Origin: Flavobacteriaceae bacterium
GTDB lineage: Bacteria > Bacteroidota > Bacteroidia > Flavobacteriales > Flavobacteriaceae
Direction: 5' to 3'
DNA length: 6,518 nucleotides
NCBI GenBank assembly: GCA_018662905.1
Contig: JABJFE010000118.1
Span: 1-6,518, forward strand
In this document: piece after piece, positions 1-5,693 of the stretch
How positions within the stretch are numbered: the stretch's first letter is position 1
Layout: every line of letters begins with the position of its first letter
Notes under the pieces: model-generated
The model's input: the letters and a program-made list of their open reading frames with translations, nothing else
Told to the model about the DNA's origin: nothing
Database searches by the model: none
Position numbers and translations under genes: made by a program

Positions 1-5
1 AGCGT

Positions 6-38
6 AAAAGCAAAAAGTCTCTATAAATAGAGACTTTT
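6..38 (-). terminator. Rho-independent-type terminator of the tRNA-Phe gene
   Basis: Positions 13-23 and 28-38 are perfectly complementary, giving an 11-bp stem with a 4-base loop at 24-27. Read on the minus strand, the stem begins two bases after the tRNA 3' end. It runs into a T-rich tail (TTTTTGCTTTT, including the last stem bases). Position, orientation and T tail fit termination of the tRNA transcript. The stem is A/T-rich at its base and G/C-containing in the middle. Confidence 0.8.
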
Positions 39-39
39 G

Positions 40-112
40 TGGTACCTCCAGGAATCGAACCAGGGACACAAGGATTTTCAGTCCTTTGCTCTACCAACTG
101 AGCTAAGGTACC
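40..112 (-). tRNA. tRNA-Phe (anticodon GAA)
   Basis: The reverse complement folds into a complete 73-base cloverleaf. The 7-bp acceptor stem is GGTACCT pairing with AGGTACC, with discriminator A. The D arm is GCTC-AGTTGGTAGA-GC. The anticodon stem AAGGA/TCCTT encloses loop CTGAAAA, so the anticodon is GAA and the tRNA reads Phe codons. The T arm is CCTGG-TTCGATT-CCTGG, carrying the canonical TTCGA. The 3' CCA is not encoded (the genomic bases after the discriminator are CAA), so it must be added by tRNA nucleotidyltransferase. The gene stands alone here, divergent from coaX, with its own promoter and terminator. Confidence 0.97.
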
Positions 113-133
113 ATTGCTTTTTTTTTGCAAGAG

Positions 134-167
134 CAAATATATATTCTTTTATTAGAGAAGCAAAAAA
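134..167 (-). promoter_or_regulatory. Bacteroidetes-type promoter of the tRNA-Phe gene
   Basis: On the minus strand, positions 141-134 read TATATTTG, an exact match to the TAnnTTTG -7 element of Bacteroidetes primary sigma factor promoters. Nineteen bases upstream, positions 167-161 read TTTTTTG, fitting the TTTG/TTG -33 element within the known spacing range. The predicted transcript start lies a few bases beyond position 134, which leaves a leader of about 15 bases before the tRNA. The match rests on established Bacteroidetes consensus. No transcript data were available. Confidence 0.7.
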
Positions 168-186
168 TCATTTAATAAATCTTGTT

Positions 187-194
187 TATTTTTG
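187..194 (+). promoter_or_regulatory. Probable -7 element of the coaX operon promoter
   Basis: TATTTTTG at 187-194 matches TAnnTTTG exactly. Transcription would start near position 200, about 10-13 bases before the TTG start at 212, leaving a short A-rich leader. This is typical of Bacteroidetes genes, which lack Shine-Dalgarno sequences. I could not find a good TTTG -33 element at the right distance (about 163-169), so the call is less sure than for the divergent tRNA promoter. Confidence 0.45.
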
Positions 195-211
195 ACATAA
201 ATACAAATAAA

Positions 212-934
212 TTGAATTTAGTTATAGATTTAGGAAATTCTTCACTCAAAGTTGCGCTTTTTGATAAAAACGTAATGACCAATAAATTTATTTACTCAAA
301 TCAATCCTTAAATATTATTTCAGATCTTTTTAAAAATAATGTTATTGATAATTCTATTATATCTAATGTTTCAACTATTGATAAAAATATTTTAGATTTT
401 TTAAAAATCAATTCTAATTTAATTTCTATTAACGAAACTACTGATTTACCATTCATTAATTTATACAAAACTAAAAATACATTAGGTCATGATCGAATTG
501 CGCTTGTAAGTGCAGCAGCAATTGATTTTTCAAATGAAAATGTATTAATTATTGACGCAGGAACTTGCATTACATATGATTTTAAAAATAGTAAAAATGA
601 GTATTTAGGGGGTGGAATTTCACCTGGAATACAGATGAGATTTAAATCTTTAAATTCAGAAACATCTAATCTTCCTTTGTCTACAATTAATCATGACAAT
701 AAATTAATAGGTGATGATACTGATAGTTCCATTAAATCAGGTATTGTAAATGGAGTTGTCTCTGAAATCGATGGTATAATTAATCAGTACCAAGAAAGGT
801 TTAAAAACATTAGGATAATTTTAACAGGAGGCGACTCTAATTTTTTGCTCAAGAAGATAAAAAATACCATCTTTGCTGATCAAAATTTCCTTCTTAAAGG
901 ATTAAACTATCTTTTAGAGATAAACATCAAATAA
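212..934 (+). CDS. coaX: Type III pantothenate kinase
   Basis: CoaX phosphorylates pantothenate with ATP in the cytoplasm, the first step of coenzyme A synthesis. Type III enzymes belong to the ASKHA fold and need a monovalent cation. The 240-residue product has the family motifs in order: the phosphate-binding D-x-G-N at residues 6-9 (MNLVIDLGNSS), GHDR at 92-95 (the GxDR motif with the catalytic Asp), DAGT at 115-118, GGGISPG at 133-139, and TGGD at 205-208. Its length is normal for the family. I chose TTG at 212 because the family typically begins just before the D-x-G-N strand. The first in-frame ATG (275) would delete that motif, and the upstream TTG at 182 lies before the predicted promoter box. 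The stop overlaps the next start by one base (TAATG), suggesting coupled translation. Function is clear; the exact start is an inference. Confidence 0.93.
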   Translation: MNLVIDLGNSSLKVALFDKNVMTNKFIYSNQSLNIISDLFKNNVIDNSIISNVSTIDKNILDFLKINSNLISINETTDLPFINLYKTKNTLGHDRIALVSAAAIDFSNENVLIIDAGTCITYDFKNSKNEYLGGGISPGIQMRFKSLNSETSNLPLSTINHDNKLIGDDTDSSIKSGIVNGVVSEIDGIINQYQERFKNIRIILTGGDSNFLLKKIKNTIFADQNFLLKGLNYLLEINIK

Positions 935-2190
935 TGAAAAACTTTTTATTTACTATCTTATTATCAGTAATTACTTTTAATAATTATTCTCAGTCAGGCA
1001 CCTCTTCACCTTATTCTTTTTATGGAGTAGGGACTAGTACTTTTAAAGGTTCAATTGATAATAGATCAATGGCTGGATTAAGTGTTTATTCAGATAGTAT
1101 TAATTTAAATTTAACAAATCCCGCTTCCTTATCTGAACTTAAAAGAGTTAATTATTCACTAGGAATAACGTACGATAATTTAACTTTTAAATCTGAAAAT
1201 GCGAATGAAAATTCAAATAGTTCGAATGTGAATTATTTGGCCGTTGGTATTCCAACAAAGCATTTTACTTTTGCTTTCGGAGTAATTCCTCAAACATCAG
1301 TTGGATATCTTTTAGAAAGTACAGATGAAACTGTTATTCCAAATGTAATCGATCGATACAGAGGAGAAGGTGGTGTTAATACTGCTTTTTTTTCTTTTGG
1401 ATTTAAACTTTTTGATAAGATTAGTGTTGGGTTGACAACTAACTATGAATTTGGAAATTTAAATCATATAACTACTCGATTTTTAGAGGATGTTGAGCTG
1501 GCTACTAGACTTGAAAGTAATTCTTCTTTAAGTGGTTTAAATAATGTTTATTCTTTACTGTTTAGAGAAAAAATTTCAAATAAGTTAATATTACATGCTA
1601 CTTACATATCCAGTCAAAAATTTGAATTGGGATCTAATAATACACAAACTTTATCTACATATTCATTAACCAATCAGTATGGTGGTGATGAAGAGATAAT
1701 TGATTTAGGAGCAATGAATTTAGAAAAAACAGAAATTACAGTTCCTAAATTTCAAACTTTTGGATTAGGATTAGGAGTTGACACTAAATGGTTTGTTGGT
1801 GCTGAGTATAAGTTAGTTGATGGAGGAGGACTAAATAACAAATTATTTGAGCTTGATAATGTTGAATTTAAAAAAGGATCTAAATTCTCTTTTGGTGGCT
1901 TTTATATTCCTAAATATGATTCATTTACTAATTTTTTTAGTAGACTTGTTTATAGAGCTGGATTGAGAGTTGAAGATACAGGACTTCAAATAGATAATCA
2001 GTCTATAAAAGAAGTTGGATTTAATTTTGGATTTGGGATTCCTTTTCAAGGATTTTCTAGTGTTAATTTGGGTTTTGAAGTTGGTAAAAGAGGAACTACT
2101 AATGCCGGTTTAATTCAAGAAAACTTTTTCAGTGTTAGATTAGGAATGTCATTAAGTGATCTTTGGTTTGTAAAAAACAAATACAATTAA
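934..2190 (+). CDS. Outer-membrane beta-barrel protein, FadL/OmpP1-like, function unknown
   Basis: The 418-residue protein starts with a Sec signal peptide (MKNFLF, a hydrophobic run, then NNYSQS); cleavage is likely around residue 19. The mature N-terminus carries SPYSFYGVG (25-33), followed by NRSMAGL (43-49) and NPASL (62-66). This is the entry pattern I recognise from FadL/OmpP1-like barrel proteins of Bacteroidetes. The rest alternates short amphipathic beta strands rich in Gly, Phe, Tyr and Asn with turns. It ends close to a final strand (FFSVRLGMSLSDLWF) and a short basic tail, as in other Bacteroidetes barrels. It should sit in the outer membrane. Whether it transports a hydrophobic ligand, as FadL does, cannot be read from the sequence. 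It overlaps coaX by one base and lies upstream of the TPR and lptC genes, which hints at a role in envelope biogenesis. Barrel assignment is fairly sure; substrate is unknown. Confidence 0.8.
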   Translation: MKNFLFTILLSVITFNNYSQSGTSSPYSFYGVGTSTFKGSIDNRSMAGLSVYSDSINLNLTNPASLSELKRVNYSLGITYDNLTFKSENANENSNSSNVNYLAVGIPTKHFTFAFGVIPQTSVGYLLESTDETVIPNVIDRYRGEGGVNTAFFSFGFKLFDKISVGLTTNYEFGNLNHITTRFLEDVELATRLESNSSLSGLNNVYSLLFREKISNKLILHATYISSQKFELGSNNTQTLSTYSLTNQYGGDEEIIDLGAMNLEKTEITVPKFQTFGLGLGVDTKWFVGAEYKLVDGGGLNNKLFELDNVEFKKGSKFSFGGFYIPKYDSFTNFFSRLVYRAGLRVEDTGLQIDNQSIKEVGFNFGFGIPFQGFSSVNLGFEVGKRGTTNAGLIQENFFSVRLGMSLSDLWFVKNKYN

Positions 2191-2240
2191 TAAATTAGGC
2201 ATCGTTTTTGATTTCCTGTAAAAACAAAGAATAGATTATT

Positions 2241-3629
2241 ATGAAAAAAATTACACTTTTTAGTCTTACATTTTTATTTTCATTTACTGTTTTTTCTCAG
2301 TCCAAAGAAGAATGTTTTTCAAATCTTTCAATTTTTGCTGAATATGCAAAAGTTAAAAACTATAAAGAAGCATACCAACCTTGGTTAGATTTAAAAAACG
2401 AGTGTCCTGATATCAATTCTGCTATATATGTTTTAGGAGAAAGAATGTTGAAGTCTTTTATAAAAAATTCTGAAGGTAATGCTAAAGACGAGTTTAAGGA
2501 AGATTTGATTAATTTATATGATGAATGGTTAACCTTTTTTCCAAAAAGTAAGAGAGGTGTGAGTGAAGTTGGTAAGATTTTAGCCATAAAAGCTCAAGCT
2601 ATGATTGATTATAAATTAGCAGATGATAGTAAGGTATTTGAAATATATGATCAGGCATTTAATAAAGACTCAAAAAGTTTCAAATCTCCAAAAGGATTAT
2701 ATAATTATTTCAAAATATATTTCAAATTATACAAATCTGGACAGGAAAATGTAACATTAGAGCAAGTATTTGAAAAATATGAAGAATTAACTGAAAAGTT
2801 CGAATTTGAGATGAGTGCCTACACCTCTAAATTAGATATCCTTCTAGAAAAAGAAAGTAATAGCGATCCCTTGTCCTCTAGAGAAATAAGGAATAAAAAA
2901 GTTTATGAAGTTAATATGTTAGCCTGCAATACCTATTTAAATAATTTGAATGCTATAATAGCTAAAGAATCTACTTGTGAAAATTTAATTCCATTATATA
3001 GAAAAAACTTTGACAAATTTAAATTAGATTCAGTATGGTTAAATAGAGCAGCAAGTAGAATGGATAGTAAGGAATGCTCTGATGATCCTTTGTTTGTTGA
3101 ACTTGTGGAGGCGTTACATGAACTAAATCCTTCAGCTAATTCAGCTTATTATTTAGGCTTGTTAAATGATAAAAAAGGTGAAACAAGTTTAGCAATTCAA
3201 TATTATAATGAATCTATTGATCTAGAGTCAGACAATTTGAAAAAGGCAAAAACACTATATAAAATTGCACTTAAGTTTAAGAAATCTGGTCAATTTTCAA
3301 AATCAAGAACATATGCTAATAAAGCATTAGGGTTTCAGCCTTCGATGGGAAGAGCATACTTGCTAATAGCTAACTTATATGCTAGTAGCGCAAATAATTG
3401 TGGTAAAACTCAATTTGAAAAAAGATCTATTTATTGGTTAGCATTAAAACAAGCAAAAAAAGCAGCCTCAGTTGATGCTTCTGTAAGAAAACTTGCCAAT
3501 AAAACAGCTTTAAGTTATGAGGGAAGAGCACCCTCAAAAACAGATATTTTCAGTGAAGCTATGAGTGGTAAAACTATTTCCTTTAAATGTTGGATAGGAA
3601 AATCAGTTACAGTACCTTCATTAAATTGA
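2241..3629 (+). CDS. Exported tetratricopeptide-repeat protein
   Basis: The 462-residue product has an N-terminal signal peptide (MKKITLFSLTFLFSFTVFSQ, cleavage near residue 18-20), so it acts in the periplasm or at the outer membrane. The N-terminal half is helical with loosely TPR-like segments (EYAKVKNYKEAYQPWLDL, 34-51). Clear TPRs lie at about 299-332 (AYYLGLLNDKKGETSLAIQYYNESIDL), about 335-368 and from 370 on. The C-terminus is a non-TPR tail with the motif SFKCWIGKSVTVP (447-459), a pattern I associate with Bacteroidetes TPR proteins of this locus. The mature protein holds seven cysteines (25, 55, 229, 246, 279, 387, 450), many for an exported protein. TPRs mediate protein-protein contacts; no enzyme motif is visible. 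Its stop overlaps the lptC start by one base (TGATG), so a partnership in the LPS or outer-membrane machinery is plausible but inferred. Confidence 0.85.
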   Translation: MKKITLFSLTFLFSFTVFSQSKEECFSNLSIFAEYAKVKNYKEAYQPWLDLKNECPDINSAIYVLGERMLKSFIKNSEGNAKDEFKEDLINLYDEWLTFFPKSKRGVSEVGKILAIKAQAMIDYKLADDSKVFEIYDQAFNKDSKSFKSPKGLYNYFKIYFKLYKSGQENVTLEQVFEKYEELTEKFEFEMSAYTSKLDILLEKESNSDPLSSREIRNKKVYEVNMLACNTYLNNLNAIIAKESTCENLIPLYRKNFDKFKLDSVWLNRAASRMDSKECSDDPLFVELVEALHELNPSANSAYYLGLLNDKKGETSLAIQYYNESIDLESDNLKKAKTLYKIALKFKKSGQFSKSRTYANKALGFQPSMGRAYLLIANLYASSANNCGKTQFEKRSIYWLALKQAKKAASVDASVRKLANKTALSYEGRAPSKTDIFSEAMSGKTISFKCWIGKSVTVPSLN

Positions 3630-4159
3630 TGAATTTATTAAGAGTTTTAGTTTTATTTTTCCTTTTTTCTTGTGAAGATAATTTTCAAGAAATTCAAAAT
3701 ATAAATAATAAAAATATCCTTCCACTTGGAGTTACTCAAAACTTAAAACTTATATATACTGATTCTGCAAAGGTAAAAGCGATACTTTATTCTAGTCTTA
3801 ATAAAGATTATACAAATAAACCTTTTCCTTATTCAGAATTTCCTAATGGAATTAAAATTTCATTTTTTGATGATGAAAATAATGAAACTATAGTCACTTC
3901 ACAGTACGCAATAATGTATAATAAAACTAATATTGTTGATATGAAGGGAAATGTGATTATTAATAATTATGATGGATCTGAACTTAAAACTAGTCAGTTA
4001 TATTGGGATCCTGAACAAGAATGGCTATTTACAGAAGAGAAATTTACATTTATAAATGTTGATTATGATATTGTAGCTACCAGATTAGACGCTAATAGAT
4101 CGTTTACTATATTTAACACCGGAAAACTTGACGGTAAAGTTTTAGTTGACGATAAATAA
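3629..4159 (+). CDS. lptC: LptC-family LPS export protein, putative lipoprotein
   Basis: LptC belongs to the Lpt bridge that takes lipopolysaccharide from the inner-membrane ABC transporter (LptBFG) through the periplasm via LptA to LptD/E. The 176-residue protein has a short hydrophobic leader ending in LFFLFSC (Cys 15), which reads as a lipobox; enteric LptC instead keeps an N-terminal membrane helix. The body is the beta-rich LptC fold: LGVTQNLKLIYTDSAKVKA (33-51), FPNGIKISFFDDENN (71-85), YAIMYNKTNIVDMKGNVII (93-111), then repeated strands, with the family-typical SQLYWDPEQEWLFTEE (122-137). I chose ATG at 3629 over the longer frame from 3587 because it overlaps the TPR stop and places the signal sequence at the N-terminus. 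The other Lpt genes are not in this window. The family call is good; lipidation is predicted. Confidence 0.87.
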   Translation: MNLLRVLVLFFLFSCEDNFQEIQNINNKNILPLGVTQNLKLIYTDSAKVKAILYSSLNKDYTNKPFPYSEFPNGIKISFFDDENNETIVTSQYAIMYNKTNIVDMKGNVIINNYDGSELKTSQLYWDPEQEWLFTEEKFTFINVDYDIVATRLDANRSFTIFNTGKLDGKVLVDDK

Positions 4160-4167
4160 TTAAAAAC

Positions 4168-4356
4168 ATGAACAATTATAGAAAATTTTCAGAATATATT
4201 TATTTAGTAATATCCTTTGTTTCTGTTTTTGAGTATTTTTTCCGTGAAAACTCATCTGAAAAAAGCAATATTTTTTTGATAATGGCAGTATTTTCATTTG
4301 GAATGTTTTTATTTAGAAGACATTATAGAATTAAATTTAAAAACAGGGACAAATAG
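4168..4356 (+). CDS. Small two-helix membrane protein, unknown function
   Basis: This 62-residue protein has two predicted membrane helices, at about 9-25 (YIYLVISFVSVFEYFF) and 35-49 (IFLIMAVFSFGMFLF). They are joined by a short acidic/polar loop (RENSSEKSN). A strongly basic tail (RRHYRIKFKNRDK) and Arg/Lys at residues 5-6 predict both ends in the cytoplasm. I recognise no domain. It lies 8 bases after lptC and 5 bases before the CNNM gene, and small membrane proteins occupy the same slot in related flavobacteria as far as I recall. Context and clean hydropathy argue that it is a real gene. A role as a small subunit or regulator of a neighbour is possible but unproven. Confidence 0.75.
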   Translation: MNNYRKFSEYIYLVISFVSVFEYFFRENSSEKSNIFLIMAVFSFGMFLFRRHYRIKFKNRDK

Positions 4357-4361
4357 ATTTA

Positions 4362-5627
4362 ATGGATAATCAAGTTATAGTTATTCTTATTTCAATAATT
4401 TTTTCAGGTTTTTTTTCTGGAATGGAAATAGCTTTTGTTTCTTCAAATAAAATTTTTCTAGAAATTGAAAAAAAACAAAAAGGATTAGTTTCTTTTTTTA
4501 TTAAAAAAATCACTGGAGAACCTTCAAAATTCATTGCAACAATGTTGCTTGGGAATAATATTTCTTTGGTTATTTATGGGATATATTCTGGAAGGCTAAT
4601 TATAGATATCTTATTTCCTGAACTTATTAACGAATCTTCAATTGATTTTAAATATATTTTTTATCAAACATTAATTTCTACACTTATTATTTTAATAACT
4701 GCTGAATTTTTACCAAAGGTTTTTTTTCAAATCTATGCAAATAGACTTTTTAAATTATTTTCTTTTCCTGCTTTTCTTTTTTATTATTTGTTTTCACCAT
4801 TAACATTTGTTTTTAATTGGATTTCTGACAGTGTCTTAAGTAAATATTTTAAAACTAAAAATGATGAATTAAAAATGGTTTTTAGTAAAGACGAATTGGG
4901 CGATTATATAAATCAGGAGATTGGAATTGATAACGAAGAACAGTTAGAGCCCGAAATTCAAATATTTCAAAAAGCTTTAGAGTTTTCCAAAGTTAGAGCT
5001 CGTGAAATTATGGTGCCTAGAGCTGAAATCATCTCAATTGATAGATATGTAAATCCATCAAGACTAAAGGAGATTTTTATTGATACAGGTCTTTCTAAAA
5101 TATTAATTCATCACGAAAATATTGATAACATAGTTGGTTATATTAGTATTCAACATATGTTTAGTGATTATAAGAGTTTTAAATCTATAATAATTCCAAT
5201 TGAATTTGTTCCTGAATCAATGTTTATTAATGATCTGTTAAATCTTCTCACAAAAAAAAGAAAAAATATTGCTGTTGTTGTAGACGAATATGGAGGAACT
5301 TCAGGGATTATTACTATTGAAGATATTGTAGAGGAGCTAGTTGGTGAAATCGAAGACGAACATGATTCTCCGAAGTTTTTAGAAAAAAAGATTAGTAATA
5401 CTCATTTTATATTTTCTGCAAGATTAGAAATCGATTATTTAAATGAAAAGTATAAATTAAGCCTTCCCAACAGTGATCAATATGAAACTTTAGGTGGATT
5501 TATTATCAGTTTGAATGAAGAAATTCCAGATAAGGAGGATGTAATTATCTTTAATAATTTAAAGTTTAAAATTATTGATGTGTCAAGTTCCAAGATTGAA
5601 TCAATAGAATTAATTTATGAAGATTAA
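4362..5627 (+). CDS. CNNM-domain, CBS-pair and CorC_HlyC membrane protein (hemolysin C/CorC family)
   Basis: The 421-residue protein has the full CNNM/CorC architecture. An N-terminal CNNM (DUF21) membrane domain covers about 1-165, with the conserved SGFFSGMEIAF (15-25), GNNISL (64-69) and AEFLPK (114-119). A CBS pair follows: the first covers about 205-268, with REIMVPR at 214-220, and the second about 275-332, ending in VVVDEYGGTSGIITIEDIVE (305-324) and then the acidic GEIEDEHD. A C-terminal CorC_HlyC domain covers about 345-421. The protein sits in the inner membrane. Characterised homologues (CorC/MpfA and CNNM proteins) are linked to magnesium or cobalt export and bind ATP-Mg through the CBS pair. 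The old 'hemolysin' name is probably misleading. GldE of flavobacterial gliding motility shares this architecture. No gldD neighbour is seen here, so I leave the symbol empty. Transport function is inferred from family. Confidence 0.9.
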   Translation: MDNQVIVILISIIFSGFFSGMEIAFVSSNKIFLEIEKKQKGLVSFFIKKITGEPSKFIATMLLGNNISLVIYGIYSGRLIIDILFPELINESSIDFKYIFYQTLISTLIILITAEFLPKVFFQIYANRLFKLFSFPAFLFYYLFSPLTFVFNWISDSVLSKYFKTKNDELKMVFSKDELGDYINQEIGIDNEEQLEPEIQIFQKALEFSKVRAREIMVPRAEIISIDRYVNPSRLKEIFIDTGLSKILIHHENIDNIVGYISIQHMFSDYKSFKSIIIPIEFVPESMFINDLLNLLTKKRKNIAVVVDEYGGTSGIITIEDIVEELVGEIEDEHDSPKFLEKKISNTHFIFSARLEIDYLNEKYKLSLPNSDQYETLGGFIISLNEEIPDKEDVIIFNNLKFKIIDVSSSKIESIELIYED

Positions 5628-5649
5628 TTTTAAAAATTAACTTTTTTTT
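5624..5649 (+). terminator. Possible weak terminator after the CNNM gene
   Basis: TTAATTTT at 5624-5631 and AAAATTAA at 5633-5640 are complementary and overlap the CNNM stop codon. They are followed by C and a run of eight T (5642-5649). The stem contains only A-T pairs and the realistic loop leaves about six base pairs, so in a genome this A+T-rich it could be chance. It would mark the end of the coaX-to-CNNM transcription unit. Confidence 0.3.
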
Positions 5650-5669
5650 ATTCCCGAGGAAATCGTATT

Positions 5670-5677
5670 TTCGTTTG
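5670..5677 (+). promoter_or_regulatory. Possible -7 element upstream of the ppiD-like gene
   Basis: TTCGTTTG at 5670-5677 matches TAnnTTTG except for the second base, and an overlapping TATTTTCG at 5666-5673 also has one mismatch. Either would place the transcript start roughly 8-20 bases before the ATG at 5694, with an A-rich leader usual for Bacteroidetes. No convincing -33 TTTG is seen upstream; that stretch is a T run. Confidence 0.35.
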
Positions 5678-5693
5678 CTATAAAAAAAATATT

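Noticed and set aside
113..133. T9 run flanked by TTGC and GCAA, a possible hairpin
   Set aside because: A four-base stem with a nine-base homopolymer loop is too weak to be structural. It is the leader region of the tRNA transcript.
192..197. TTGACA, identical to an E. coli-type -35 box
   Set aside because: The genome looks like Bacteroidetes, whose primary sigma factor uses TTTG/TAnnTTTG. No -10 TATAAT follows at 16-18 bases outside the coaX coding region.
182..211. Ten extra N-terminal codons for coaX from a TTG at 182
   Set aside because: They precede the family-typical N-terminus and contain the predicted -7 element, so transcription would probably start after them.
2158..2165. GATCTTTG, one mismatch from the -7 consensus, upstream of the TPR gene
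   Set aside because: It encodes the conserved SDLW tail of the barrel protein and lies over 70 bases from the next start with no -33 partner, so it is probably coding-driven chance.
2191..2240. Possible promoter or terminator in the gap before the TPR gene
   Set aside because: I found no inverted repeat with a T tail and no TAnnTTTG element in these 50 bases; read-through from the barrel gene is the simpler reading.
2360..2587. 75-codon open frame on the minus strand
   Set aside because: It lies wholly inside the well-supported TPR gene on the opposite strand and shows no domain, signal or promoter. It is a chance antisense frame.
3587..3628. Longer LptC frame starting with ATG at 3587
   Set aside because: It would bury the signal sequence behind 14 polar residues and overlap the TPR gene by 43 bases. 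ATG 3629 gives a normal lipoprotein signal and a one-base overlap.
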